Numbered from the stretch's first letter, positions 26,060 to 34,221 are shown. The stretch: 47,925 bases of DNA from Microbacterium resistens NBRC 103078 (GCF_001552355.1 NZ_BCRA01000003.1:1-47925), one strand, 5' to 3'. Notes: a model not told the origin generated them from the sequence alone. Numbers and translations are program-made.

Positions 26060-26524
26060 TCAGTCCGCGGACGGCACGTCGCCCTGTGAGAGGGCGCGCA
26101 ACAGGCGGGTGAGCTGGCGGATGTCGGCGAGCTCCCAGTCCTCGAGGGCTCGGACGAGGCGTTCGTCGTCGTGGCGTCGGGCCGCCGTGAGCCGGTCCAA
26201 GCCCTCCGGAGTCGCCGAGAGGAGGCTGGAGCGCTTGTCGCGCGGGTCGGGGATCCGCCGGATCAGCCCCTGCCCCTCCAGTTCCCGCACCATCCGGCTG
26301 ACCAGCGACTTGTCGGACAGCGTCCGCTCCGCCAGCTCGGAGGCGGTCATCTCGCCGCGGCGCGCGATCAGGGAGAACATCTTGTACGCGCCGGGGGACA
26401 GCCCGGGGGCCACCCGTTCCGCACCGGCGAGGTAGAGGCGCCGGACCCGCGAGAACAGCTCGCCGAACTCGGCTTCGAGCGCATGCAGGGCCTCGGTGCG
26501 CTCGTCGGCGGCGGGGTCACTCAT
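26060..26524 (-). CDS. MarR-family transcriptional regulator
   Basis: A 154-residue winged-helix regulator: helix-turn-helix near 50-80 (MTASELAERTLSDKSLVSRMVRELEGQGLI) and wing near 85-100 (RIPDPRDKRSSLLSATPEG). Its gene is second in a two-gene operon and overlaps the exporter stop by 8 bp, so expression is coupled. It probably represses the operon through the AGAAGTCAAC boxes upstream of the exporter and is released by a small molecule, as in other MarR-exporter pairs; the ligand cannot be predicted. Confidence 0.9.
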   Translation of the reverse strand: MSDPAADERTEALHALEAEFGELFSRVRRLYLAGAERVAPGLSPGAYKMFSLIARRGEMTASELAERTLSDKSLVSRMVRELEGQGLIRRIPDPRDKRSSLLSATPEGLDRLTAARRHDDERLVRALEDWELADIRQLTRLLRALSQGDVPSAD

Positions 26525-28172
26525 CGCGGGTCCTCGCGGTCGGGACCGGACCCGTCGCGGGGATCGCGTCCATGGCCTGCGGGGCGCTGACCGTGGCGAG
26601 ATCGGCCTCGGCGGCCGCCATCCGCTCGCGCGTGGTCAGACGGGTCAGCGGCGTGTTCGGCAGGAAGACCACGGCGATGAGGCTGACGACGGCGAGCGGC
26701 ACGCCGATGAGGAACGAGGTCGCGATGCCCTGGGCATAGATGTCCTCGACGATGACCCGGACCGCCTCCGGGAGCGCGTGCACCTCGGGCAGCGCTCCGG
26801 AGGCGAGCTGCTGCGCCACCTCGGCGCCCTTCTTCCCCAGCGACGCGATCGCCGCCTGGAGATCCGCCGCCCGGTCGCTGAACAGCTGAGACACGGTCGT
26901 CGCCAGCGCCGCGCCCATCACGGACACTCCGACCGTGCCCCCGAGGCTCCGAAAGAACGTCACCCCGGAGCTTGCGGCGCCGAGGTCCTCGGGACGCGAG
27001 GTGTTCTGGACGATGAGGACCAGGTTCTGCATGGTCATGCCGACGCCGGCGCCGAGCACGAACATGTACACCGAGACGAGGACGAAGTTCGTGTCGTAGT
27101 GCAGCGTCGCCAGCAGCGCCGACCCGGCGATCAGCAGGACCGACCCGGCCACCAGGTAGCCCTTCCAGCGGCCGTAGCGCGTGATCAGCTGGCCGACGAT
27201 GATGGACGCCCCGAGGAGTCCCGCGATCATCGGCAGGGTCATCAGGCCGGCCTGGGTCGGGGTGGCGCCGCGCGCCATCTGCATGTACTGGCTGAGGAAG
27301 ACCGAGGTGCCGAACATCGCGATGCCGATGGCGATGGAGGCGACCACTGACAGCGTGAACGTGCGGTTGCGGAACATCCGCAGCGGCACCAGGGGCTCGG
27401 AGACCTTGAGCTCGACGATCACGAACAGCACCGCGCCGACGATCGATCCGCCTACCATGAGGACGGTCTCGGTGCTCCACCAGTCGAAGCTCTGCCCGGC
27501 GCTGGTGACCCAGATCAGCAGCAGCGCGACCGAGGCGGACAACAGGACGATGCCGAGGTAGTCGATCCGGGCCCGTCGTGTGGCGGCGGGCGTCTTGAGG
27601 GTGAGCTGGAGGATGATCAGCGCCGCGACCGCGAATGGCACGGACACGTAGAAGTTCCACCGCCAGCCGGCGACGTCGGTGAGGAATCCGCCGAGCAGCG
27701 GGCCTCCGACCGTCGCGACGGCCATGACCGCGCCGAACAGGCCCATGTATCGTCCGCGCTCTCGGGGGCTGATGATGTCCGCCATGATGATCTGGCTCAG
27801 CGCGGCGAGGCCGCCGGCGCCCAGTCCCTGGACCGCACGGAAGGTGATGAGCATCCCGGCGTCCTGGGAGAAGCCCGCCGCAGCGGTGGCGCCCACGAAG
27901 ATGACCAGGGCGATCTGGATGAGCAGCTTGCGGTTGAACAGGTCCGCGAGCTTGCCCCAGATCGGCGTGGCGATGGCCGTCGTGAGCAGCGTCGAGGTGA
28001 CGACCCAGGTGAAGGCGTTCTGGTCGCCGCCGAGGTCGTGCACGATCACCGGCAGCGACGTGGACACGACGGTGCCGGCGATCATCGAGACGAACATGCC
28101 CAGCAGCAGGCCGGAGAGGGCTTCGAGCACCTGACGGTGGGACATTGTGGCTGGGGCGTGGGCGGCGGTCAT
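26517..28172 (-). CDS. DHA2-type 14-TM multidrug MFS transporter
   Basis: A 551-residue major facilitator protein with about 14 hydrophobic helices, of the drug:H+ antiporter DHA2 type. Motif A (GKLADLFNRKLLIQ) lies between helices 2 and 3, motif C (GPLLGGFLTDVAGWRWNFYVSVP) in helix 5, and a large loop of about 60 residues (QLFSDRAADLQAAIASLGKKG) comes before the last helix. It should export a toxic compound. The ATG has AGGAG 5 nt before it, at 28177-28181. The MarR gene overlaps its 3' end. Confidence 0.9.
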   Translation of the reverse strand: MTAAHAPATMSHRQVLEALSGLLLGMFVSMIAGTVVSTSLPVIVHDLGGDQNAFTWVVTSTLLTTAIATPIWGKLADLFNRKLLIQIALVIFVGATAAAGFSQDAGMLITFRAVQGLGAGGLAALSQIIMADIISPRERGRYMGLFGAVMAVATVGGPLLGGFLTDVAGWRWNFYVSVPFAVAALIILQLTLKTPAATRRARIDYLGIVLLSASVALLLIWVTSAGQSFDWWSTETVLMVGGSIVGAVLFVIVELKVSEPLVPLRMFRNRTFTLSVVASIAIGIAMFGTSVFLSQYMQMARGATPTQAGLMTLPMIAGLLGASIIVGQLITRYGRWKGYLVAGSVLLIAGSALLATLHYDTNFVLVSVYMFVLGAGVGMTMQNLVLIVQNTSRPEDLGAASSGVTFFRSLGGTVGVSVMGAALATTVSQLFSDRAADLQAAIASLGKKGAEVAQQLASGALPEVHALPEAVRVIVEDIYAQGIATSFLIGVPLAVVSLIAVVFLPNTPLTRLTTRERMAAAEADLATVSAPQAMDAIPATGPVPTARTRDE

Positions 28173-28194
28173 CGAACTCCTGAAAGTGGTTGAG

Positions 28195-28232
28195 AGAAGT
28201 CAACTATATGCCGATGGTGGATAGAAGTCAAC
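28195..28232 (-). promoter_or_regulatory. Promoter and MarR boxes of the exporter operon
   Basis: On the minus strand TTGACT (28226-28231), 17 bp, TATAGT (28203-28208) is a near-consensus promoter. GTTGACTTCT occurs twice, at 28223-28232 over the -35 and at 28195-28204 against the -10. The second copy continues to CTCAAC, forming an inverted repeat (GTTGACTTCTCTCAAC). Both are likely binding sites for the MarR protein. Confidence 0.68.
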
Positions 28233-28343
28233 CAATCGGCCCGCGAGGGATCGGTATCCCGATATTGCGGTTCCGGATCCCGGCGTCCAGGATGGCGATG
28301 AGGGGCGCGAGGGCGCTGACCCGATTCCCGAGGGGAGACACGC

Positions 28344-28961
28344 ATGTCGAAGAAGACCGATCGCCGCAAGGTGATGGCGGTGCTGGCCGGAGGGCTCGTG
28401 CTCGGCGTCGGCGCGGCCGTCACGCTGGCCGCCTGGAACGACTCCGAGTTCGCGACCGGTACGTTCGGCGCCGGGCAGTTCAACCTGGAGGGCTCGACGA
28501 CGTCGGCGACCGCCGGGTACGACGACCACAACGTCGACGAGGGGGATGCGGCGGCGTCGCTGGCGTTCACCCTGCCGCTGGCCGACAACCTGACGCCGGG
28601 CGATGTCGTCTACGCGCCGTTCTGGGTGCGTCTCGCCGCCGGCACGACGACGCCCGCCTCCCTGACCGCCACCGCCGTCGCCGCCGGGACCGGCGGGAAC
28701 GAGGCGAACCTCTCGTACTCGGTCTACGCGATCGCCGCCGGCGCCGCGTGCAACGCGTCGGCGACGACCGGCTCCCTGGTGGCGTCCGGCACCTCGCTGT
28801 CCGCCTTCACGGACGGTGCGGACCTCGCCCTCGCCCAGGGAGCCGACGCGGCCACCCCGGGCGCGGCCCAGCAGCTCTGCTTCGTGGTGACGGCGGGCAC
28901 CGGTCTGGTCCAGGGCGCGAACGCGACGGCGACCTGGTCGTTCACGGCCACGTCGAGCTGA
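28344..28961 (+). CDS. Secreted protein with SipW-type signal peptide (TasA/camelysin-like)
   Basis: A 205-residue exported protein. The N-terminus (KVMAVLAGGLVLGVGAAVTLAAWNDSEFATG) has the alternate signal peptide used by SipW-dependent proteins: a hydrophobic core ending in AAWND and followed by a strand reading GTFGAGQFNLEG. The rest is a beta-rich domain with two cysteines (AACNAS and QLCFVV) like TasA/camelysin family subunits. A GAGGGGAGA ribosome site lies before the ATG. It is the first gene of a five-gene operon; the next starts 7 bp after its stop. A role as a fibre or matrix subunit is inference from family and context. Confidence 0.8.
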   Translation: MSKKTDRRKVMAVLAGGLVLGVGAAVTLAAWNDSEFATGTFGAGQFNLEGSTTSATAGYDDHNVDEGDAAASLAFTLPLADNLTPGDVVYAPFWVRLAAGTTTPASLTATAVAAGTGGNEANLSYSVYAIAAGAACNASATTGSLVASGTSLSAFTDGADLALAQGADAATPGAAQQLCFVVTAGTGLVQGANATATWSFTATSS

Positions 28962-28968
28962 GTCCGTC

Positions 28969-29634
28969 GTGAGCCGACGCGAAACGACGCGACGCCGGCG
29001 ACGGGAACGGACGAGGGCCCGCTCCCGTCGGCTGCGGGCGCTGCTCGCGGGCGGTCTCGTGCTCGGCGTCGGCGCGTCTCTGACGTTCGCCGCCTGGACG
29101 GACCAGGAGGCGGCGACCTCGACGATCACCGCCGGCACCTTCGCGATCGAGGCGCGCACCGACCTGGGGGCGTTCGTCGACTCTCCGCGCACGCCGGTCG
29201 TGCAGCTCCCGCTCGCGGCCACGGGTCTCTACCCCGCGCAGAAGCGCGCCGCGTGGATCCAGATCCGGAACAAGGGGACGGTTCCCGGCACCGTGAGCCT
29301 GTCCGCCGTGACGGTGACGGGCGCCGACGGGACGAGTGCGCCGACCGGAGCCAGTGCGGCGCTGCAGAACGCGCTCAAGGTCGGTGTCGCGGTCTCGACC
29401 ACCACGGATCCGTCCGCCGCGCCGTCGTGCACGACGAGCACGCCCACGACGGCCGTGGCGACCGGGGTGCAGAACATCCCGCTCCCCACGGCGACGGGCG
29501 CGCTGCAAGCCGGCGGGACGAACATCGTGACGTTCTGCGTCGTGCTGGAGCTTCCCGTCCAAGCCGACAACGCCTCCCAGGGCGGGGATGTGCGGCCGAC
29601 CTGGACGTTCACGGCGACGACGCCGACGGCGTGA
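28969..29634 (+). CDS. Second secreted protein with SipW-type signal peptide
   Basis: A 221-residue exported protein with a very basic start (RRETTRRRRRERTRARSRR), then LLAGGLVLGVGASLTFAAWTDQEAATSTITAGTFAIEA, nearly the same signal and first strand as the upstream protein. The body is beta-rich, with two cysteines (SCTTST and TFCVVLE) and a closing PTWTFTATTP that matches the ATWSFTATSS end of its neighbour, so the two are paralogues. It starts from GTG 7 bp after the previous stop. It probably forms part of the same surface structure. Confidence 0.78.
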   Translation: MSRRETTRRRRRERTRARSRRLRALLAGGLVLGVGASLTFAAWTDQEAATSTITAGTFAIEARTDLGAFVDSPRTPVVQLPLAATGLYPAQKRAAWIQIRNKGTVPGTVSLSAVTVTGADGTSAPTGASAALQNALKVGVAVSTTTDPSAAPSCTTSTPTTAVATGVQNIPLPTATGALQAGGTNIVTFCVVLELPVQADNASQGGDVRPTWTFTATTPTA

Positions 29635-29644
29635 GGAGGCGGGA

Positions 29645-30271
29645 ATGAGGTTCGGACGCGCCCTGCGCGCCGTCGGACGCGCCACCCGGGAGGCGGCGCT
29701 GACCCTGGCTGCGATCGGCGGGGCCGCGTGCATCCTCCTCGTGATCCTCGCCGTCACGGGCGGGTTCTCCCTGATGATGTTCAAGACCGGATCCATGAGC
29801 CCGGCGATCCCGGCCGGATCCGTGGCCCTCGTGCAGCAGATCCCCGCCGCGGACGCCCATGTGGGGGACGTGGTCACGGTCGACCGGCCCGGGGAGCTGC
29901 CGGTCACGCACCGGGTCACCGCGACGGCACCCGGTCCGACCGAGGGATCCCGGGTGCTCACGCTCAAGGGGGACGCGAACGACGTCGAGGATCCCGCCCC
30001 CTACACGGTGGAGACCGTGCGGATCGTGCGCGGCTCCGTCCCTGCCGTGGCGCACGTCATCGTCGCGCTCGGCTCGCCGTGGGTCATGGGCGGGATCACG
30101 GTGGCGGCCGCGCTGCTCGTGGTGTGGGCCTTCTGGCCGCGCGAGGGCGGCCGCGATCACCCGGACGCGGACGGCGAGGCGACGGGTGCGGGTGAGACAT
30201 CGCCCGTGGGTGCGGTGGGCGCTGTCGCCGCGGTCGCCGGCGGCGCCCTGCGGAGGGACCGGCGGACATGA
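29645..30271 (+). CDS. sipW: SipW-like signal peptidase I (Ser/His type)
   Basis: A 208-residue membrane-bound signal peptidase of the SipW/ER type. A first hydrophobic helix (about 18-40) leads to the catalytic Ser50 (KTGSMSPAIPAGS); the catalytic His replaces the usual Lys at His89 (LPVTHRVTA); GDAND at 99-103 is the third conserved box. A second helix at about 145-165 ends the enzyme and is followed by a disordered tail. It should process the SipW-type signal peptides of the operon's other products. It begins 10 bp after the preceding stop and overlaps the next gene by 4 bp. Confidence 0.88.
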   Translation: MRFGRALRAVGRATREAALTLAAIGGAACILLVILAVTGGFSLMMFKTGSMSPAIPAGSVALVQQIPAADAHVGDVVTVDRPGELPVTHRVTATAPGPTEGSRVLTLKGDANDVEDPAPYTVETVRIVRGSVPAVAHVIVALGSPWVMGGITVAAALLVVWAFWPREGGRDHPDADGEATGAGETSPVGAVGAVAAVAGGALRRDRRT

Positions 30272-30972
30272 GTGTCGCGTCGCGTCCCCGCCGGCTCCGT
30301 GGCGCCGGTGCGGTGCTCCTCGCGCTCGGCCTCGTCCTCGGGGTCGCGGCGCCGGCGCTCGCCGCCACGACGACGGAGGTCGTGCAGGGGCGCTATCTGC
30401 GACTCGAGTCGACCGCGGACTGGGAGGCGGCCTCGCGGCTGTCGGCGGGGGACGCCCTGCGCTGGGATGTCCGGATCAGCGCCGACGCCCCGGATCCGGG
30501 ACGAATCGTGGTCGGCCTCGTCGCGACGGGCGGCGTCGGACTGACCGTGGACGCACGACTGTGTCTGCACGACTGGCAGGGCGAGGTGTGCCCGGGAGGC
30601 GAGACGGTGCTCCTGCGCGACGTCGAGGTGCGCCGAGACGGAGTGCGGGTGCCGCTCGGCGAGTTCGATGCGGACGCCGTCGGCGCCGTGAGACTCGACG
30701 TGTCGCTGGCGCCGTCCGCGGACGCGTCCGCCGCCGCGGCGTCGACCGAGCTGCGGGTCCGCGCCGACGGGTTCGGCGAGGGTGCGGGCATCGGCCCTCC
30801 GTCCGATCTTCCCCCGACCGGCGCGGACGTCCCGGTCGCCGTGATCGTGGTCGGAGCGGTGCTGCTCGTGGGCGGCGCGCTGGCGGTGGTCCTCGGTGCG
30901 GTCCGTCGGGGGCGCCGTGACCGGGACGCGGACGCCTCCGCCGACGGCGGGGACGGGGAGGGGAAGCGATGA
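30268..30972 (+). CDS. LPPTG cell-wall-anchored protein of the SipW operon
   Basis: A 234-residue surface protein: standard signal peptide ending APALAA at about 33, a beta-rich domain with a cysteine pair (ARLCLHDWQGEVCPGG), and a C-terminal sorting signal LPPTG at about 182-186 followed by a hydrophobic helix and RRGRRDRD. The tail continues 20 residues beyond the usual charged end. Sortase attachment to the wall would let it act as anchor or base for the SipW-processed subunits; that role is inferred from position only. It overlaps both neighbours by 4 bp. Confidence 0.78.
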   Translation: MSVASRPRRLRGAGAVLLALGLVLGVAAPALAATTTEVVQGRYLRLESTADWEAASRLSAGDALRWDVRISADAPDPGRIVVGLVATGGVGLTVDARLCLHDWQGEVCPGGETVLLRDVEVRRDGVRVPLGEFDADAVGAVRLDVSLAPSADASAAAASTELRVRADGFGEGAGIGPPSDLPPTGADVPVAVIVVGAVLLVGGALAVVLGAVRRGRRDRDADASADGGDGEGKR

Positions 30973-31490
30973 GGGCGGCCCGGCGGCTGCTGGCCGGCGT
31001 CCTCGGCCTCGCGCTGCTCGGCGTCGGGGCCGGGGTCGGCGCGCCGGTGCCGGTGCAGGAGACGATGGCGGCGTACACGGACACCGAGCGGGCGACGGCG
31101 GTCGCGACCACGATCGTGCTCCAGCCCCCGACGATCACCGGGGTGCCGCTGTGCCGGAGCGTGCTGCTCGGGGGCGACGTGGTGCAGATCACGTGGACCT
31201 GGCCGTCCGCGACCCCGCCCTACGACGCCTTCCCCGTCTCCAATGCGCAGTGGAAGATCGGCACGGGGGAGTGGCAGAGCATGCCGACGACGGGGCCGGT
31301 GAACGGCGTCTACACCACGACGTTCACGAACTCGCTGCTCAGCGGCCTGCTGGGAAGCCTCCTCGGCCAGAGCTTCACGGCCAAGTTCCGCACGGGCATC
31401 GGGGCGTGGACGTCGGCGACCGAGCGGACGTTCACCTATACCCAGGGACTGCTCGGCCCGCTGACCCAGCCCACCTGCACCTACAGCTGA
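30969..31490 (+). CDS. Third SipW-type secreted protein
   Basis: A 173-residue exported protein. The start (RRLLAGVLGLALLGVGAGVGAPVPVQETMAAYTDTERATA) has the hydrophobic core and the AAYTDTE motif of SipW-type signals, here longer than in the first two. The mature part is beta-rich with Trp and Thr (VVQITWTWPSATPPYDAFPVS), resembling a fibronectin-like or Ig-like fold, with cysteines at LCRSV and PTCTYS. It overlaps the LPPTG gene by 4 bp and closes the operon. It converges with 31502-32146; no terminator is seen in the 11-bp gap. Confidence 0.72.
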   Translation: MRAARRLLAGVLGLALLGVGAGVGAPVPVQETMAAYTDTERATAVATTIVLQPPTITGVPLCRSVLLGGDVVQITWTWPSATPPYDAFPVSNAQWKIGTGEWQSMPTTGPVNGVYTTTFTNSLLSGLLGSLLGQSFTAKFRTGIGAWTSATERTFTYTQGLLGPLTQPTCTYS

Positions 31491-31501
31491 CCCCCGGAGG
31501 C

Positions 31502-32146
31502 TCAGCGCCTGGTCGGTCGGGTCCGCAATGTGCGGTCCTCAGGGAGGACCTGGTCGCCGGTACTCACACGGAACGCCTCGAGCGCGGGGTCGGCCAGGAG
31601 GCCTGAGATGAGGGCTTCCGGGCCGCTGACGAACAGGCTTCGGGCGTAGATGTCGTTGCCCGCCATCCAGGTGCGTCCCGGATCCCACCAACGCATCGGT
31701 CTCCTTCGCGCCCGGAGAAGGTCATCGGCGTGGACGGCGCTCACCGTGCACGGTCGCTCCGGCGGGAACTCGACGTGGAGCGCGTCGCCGCGCGCGTCGA
31801 CGTCGGCGTCCGCGTATCCCTCCCACTGTGCGACGAGAATGGGGCCGAGTGGGGCGAGATGGGCGAGCAGAGCGACGGCGACCGCGTCGTCGACGGTGCC
31901 CATGAGGGGTTCCTCGATGTCGGTCCGGTCGCTGCGCGATTGCACGTCCGTCCACTGCACGTCGCTGCGGAGTCGAAACGGCGCGCTGCCGACCGATGCC
32001 CATGACACCGGGTTCCCGGCCCGGTCGTGCGCCGGGTTGAGGACCCGCACAGTCGCCGCATGGGAAAGCAAGGTGTAGGACGCCACCGTCGTGCCGGTCG
32101 GATCGAGGTCGGCGATCCAGGAGAGGTCCATGCGGCGGGCGTTCAT
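31502..32146 (-). CDS. Hypothetical protein
   Basis: An open frame of 214 residues that I do not recognise. It is soluble, with no signal peptide or membrane helix. Notable parts are LSWIADLDPTGTTVASYTLLSHAATVRVLNP near the start, GPILVAQWEGYADAD in the middle and RRPMRWWDPGRTWMAGNDIYARSLFVSGPEALI near the end. The ATG at 32146 follows a GGAG 2 nt away; an ATG at 32131 is the alternative. It lies 56 bp after the YqaJ-like gene on the same strand and may be co-transcribed with it. The frame is open further upstream through antisense sequence, which is not taken as coding. Confidence 0.6.
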   Translation of the reverse strand: MNARRMDLSWIADLDPTGTTVASYTLLSHAATVRVLNPAHDRAGNPVSWASVGSAPFRLRSDVQWTDVQSRSDRTDIEEPLMGTVDDAVAVALLAHLAPLGPILVAQWEGYADADVDARGDALHVEFPPERPCTVSAVHADDLLRARRRPMRWWDPGRTWMAGNDIYARSLFVSGPEALISGLLADPALEAFRVSTGDQVLPEDRTLRTRPTRR

Positions 32147-32202
32147 CGCTCCACTCTTCCACCTCGGCGTGGCCCGGGCTTCGCCCGCGCTTGCGCGACG
32201 GG

Positions 32203-32883
32203 TCAGTCGGCGAGGGCGAGGGCGCGGAACATGTCCCGCTCGCGCAGGGCCTCGCGCCGGCTCTCCGCCGGCACCGCGGTCCGGCTCGGCGGCGTACGGC
32301 CGGTCGTCCGGCGGTACAGCTCGTCGATGAGGTCCGTCGCCAGCCCGACGAGCCGGGAGATCTCCCGCTCGTCCCGGTCGATCCATACGCAGTGCGGCTC
32401 GTCGTGGACGGGGGAGAAGTCCTCGTGCTCCTCCCAGACGAACAGGGTGCGCTCGGCGCCCAGGACGTGCTGCTGCCACCAGACCTGCCGCAGGTAGGTG
32501 CGGGGAATGGCCCGCCAGGACTTGTTGGTGGTCTTGATCTCGGCCAGGAGGATCCGGCCCTCGGCATCGACCATGATCCCGTCGGGCGTGGCGAGGTGGC
32601 GCGCCTCTCCCGCGGAGCGGAAGAGGGCCGAGGAGGGGAGGATCCCGTGCGTGGCGGCGACCCAGGCCGCGATCTCGGGCTCGCGGCGGCGTCCGTGGTC
32701 CGTATAGGCGTTGCCGACGAAGCGGGGCCCTGCGCCGAGCTTGGCGTCGGCGGCGCGGGCGATCGAGCGCTCGCTGGTGAGCCCGGCGACGTCGGTGGCG
32801 GTGATCCCCCGCGCCCGCGCCCGCAGCCACGCGACCCGGTCGCGCGAGTCCGCGACGATGCGCGCTTCGAGTTCCGGGGTCAC
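32203..32883 (-). CDS. YqaJ-like (lambda exonuclease-type) nuclease
   Basis: A 226-residue protein with the YqaJ viral recombinase fold of the PD-(D/E)XK superfamily. Active-site motifs are in order: GITATDVAGL (about 22-31), HGRRREPEIAAWV (Glu), TPDGIMVDAEGRILLAEIKTTNK (Asp, then EIK) and WWQQHVLG (Gln motif). It is probably a 5'-3' DNA exonuclease or a single-copy relic of a phage recombination module; no recombinase partner (RecT/Bet) is present. The GTG at 32883 is 6 nt after TACGCT, so it is probably leaderless. Confidence 0.8.
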   Translation of the reverse strand: MTPELEARIVADSRDRVAWLRARARGITATDVAGLTSERSIARAADAKLGAGPRFVGNAYTDHGRRREPEIAAWVAATHGILPSSALFRSAGEARHLATPDGIMVDAEGRILLAEIKTTNKSWRAIPRTYLRQVWWQQHVLGAERTLFVWEEHEDFSPVHDEPHCVWIDRDEREISRLVGLATDLIDELYRRTTGRTPPSRTAVPAESRREALRERDMFRALALAD

Positions 32884-32889
32884 CCTCCG

Positions 32890-32895
32890 AGCGTA
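32890..32895 (-). promoter_or_regulatory. -10 box of leaderless YqaJ-like gene
   Basis: TACGCT on the minus strand is followed by 6 nt and the GTG at 32883. Confidence 0.55.
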
Positions 32896-32955
32896 CGCCG
32901 CCCCGCCGACGCGTCCCGCCGTACACGCCGCCGCGTCGCTGCCCGGCCGCACGAT

Positions 32956-32985
32956 TTGGCGGGGGACGCGGGGATCGCGTACAGT
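32956..32985 (+). promoter_or_regulatory. Promoter of rplJ-rplL
   Basis: TTGGCG (32956-32961), 18 bp, TACAGT (32980-32985). Transcription would start near 32992, giving a leader of about 215 nt. Confidence 0.6.
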
Positions 32986-32991
32986 GGAGCC

Positions 32992-33124
32992 AACCGAAGA
33001 CCGCCGGTCATCGTCGTGCGCGAGTATGACGATCGAAGCACTGCTCAGCAGGGGCCCGCGCAGGGGACATGATCGTTTCGCCGGATGACCGGCCACGCTC
33101 CGTCGCTTGCGCGGAGCGTTTTTT
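32992..33124 (+). promoter_or_regulatory. Ribosomal protein L10 leader
   Basis: The long untranslated leader of rplJ contains an ATCGTC/GACGAT stem (about 33009-33032) and then an intrinsic terminator (33095-33124). L10(L12)4 leaders of this sort bind the L10-L12 complex and shut off the operon; the layout fits that family, though the kink-turn was not verified base by base. Confidence 0.6.
33095..33124 (+). terminator. Attenuator hairpin before rplJ
   Basis: ACGCTCCG (33095-33102) pairs with CGGAGCGT (33112-33119) around a small CGC-TT-GCG stem, and six Ts (33119-33124) follow. It is the only T-tract terminator in the window and lies 83 nt before the rplJ start, so it acts as an attenuator. 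Confidence 0.8.
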
Positions 33125-33206
33125 CTTGCCCGCAGCGCCCGGAACCACCGGAGTCGAGGTCGATGCCCCACCTCCGTGAGGCATCTCGTACACACAAGGA
33201 GTGGCC

Positions 33207-33722
33207 ATGGCGCAGAAGGAAGCATCGGTCGCCGAGCTCACGAAGAACTTCGAGGACTCGACCGCCGTTCTGCTCACCGAGTACCGCGGTCTGACGGTTG
33301 CCGAGCTCAAGGAGCTCCGCAACAGCATCCGTCAGGACGCGGAGTACGCCGTGGTGAAGAACACGCTGACCAAGATCGCCGCGAACAACGCGGGGATCTC
33401 GTCGCTGGACGAGGACCTCAAGGGTCCCTCGGCCATCGCGTTCGTGCACGGCGACCCGGTCGCCGTCGCGAAGGGCCTGCGTGCCTTCGCCAAGGCACAC
33501 CCTCTTCTCGTGATCAAGGGCGGCTATTTCGATGGCAACCCGCTGAGCGCGGATGAGGTCAACAAGCTCGCCGACCTCGAGAGCCGTGAAGTCCTGCTGG
33601 CGAAGCTCGCCGGCGCGATGAAGGCCTCGATGACGAAGGCGGCATTCGTCTTCAACGCTCTGCCGTCGAAGGCCGTCCGCACGGTCGACGCGCTGCGCGA
33701 GAAGCAGGAGTCCGCGGCCTGA
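33207..33722 (+). CDS. rplJ: 50S ribosomal protein L10
   Basis: Ribosomal protein L10, 171 residues, base of the L7/L12 stalk and autogenous repressor of its operon. Conserved parts are MAQKEASVAELTKNFEDSTAVLLTEYRGLTVAELKELR, then EYAVVKNTLTKIAA and a long C-terminal helix (KLAGAMKASMTKAAFVFNAL) that carries the L7/L12 dimers. AAGGAG (33196-33201) fixes the start at ATG 33207, not the GTG at 33201. The rplL gene follows after 44 bp. Confidence 0.97.
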   Translation: MAQKEASVAELTKNFEDSTAVLLTEYRGLTVAELKELRNSIRQDAEYAVVKNTLTKIAANNAGISSLDEDLKGPSAIAFVHGDPVAVAKGLRAFAKAHPLLVIKGGYFDGNPLSADEVNKLADLESREVLLAKLAGAMKASMTKAAFVFNALPSKAVRTVDALREKQESAA

Positions 33723-33766
33723 TCCAGGCCCCGGCGTCGTAGAACCCCAAATCAAGGAGAAACATC

Positions 33767-34156
33767 ATGGCAAAGCTCAGCACCGAGGAGCTGCTCGACG
33801 CGTTCAAGGAGCTCACCCTCATCGAGCTCTCCGAGTTCGTGAAGGCCTTCGAGGAGACCTTCGACGTGACCGCTGCCGCTCCGGTCGCGGTTGCCGCTGC
33901 GGGTGCCCCCGCCGCGGGCGACGGTGGCGCCGCCGTTGAGGAGAAGGACTCGTTCGACGTGGTCCTCGAGGCCGCCGGCGACAAGAAGATCCAGGTCATC
34001 AAGGTCGTCCGCGAGCTCACCTCGCTCGGCCTCGGCGAGGCGAAGGCTCTCGTCGACGGTGCCCCCAAGGCCGTCCTGGAGGGCGCCAACAAGGAGGCCG
34101 CCGACAAGGCCAAGGCCGCTCTGGAGGAGGCCGGCGCTTCGGTCACCCTCAAGTGA
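33767..34156 (+). CDS. rplL: 50S ribosomal protein L7/L12
   Basis: Ribosomal protein L7/L12, 129 residues, the multimeric stalk protein that recruits translation GTPases. The N-terminal dimerisation helices ([29 protein letters not shown]), an Ala/Gly hinge (about 40-60) and the globular C-terminal domain ([42 protein letters not shown]) are all present. AAGGAG precedes the ATG. A strong terminator follows 65 bp later; rpoB does not come next within this window. Confidence 0.97.
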   Translation: MAKLSTEELLDAFKELTLIELSEFVKAFEETFDVTAAAPVAVAAAGAPAAGDGGAAVEEKDSFDVVLEAAGDKKIQVIKVVRELTSLGLGEAKALVDGAPKAVLEGANKEAADKAKAALEEAGASVTLK

Positions 34157-34221
34157 GCCCCGCCGGGTCGCCACCGCCTCGCGGTGTCGCCCCGGCACCG
34201 GCCGCACGGCCGACAGCTCTG

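Noticed and set aside
31502..32926. Long minus-strand frame joining the unknown gene to sequence beyond 32146
   Set aside because: The upstream part overlaps the YqaJ-like gene in another frame and reads as low-complexity Arg/Pro sequence, so the gene is taken from the ATG at 32146.
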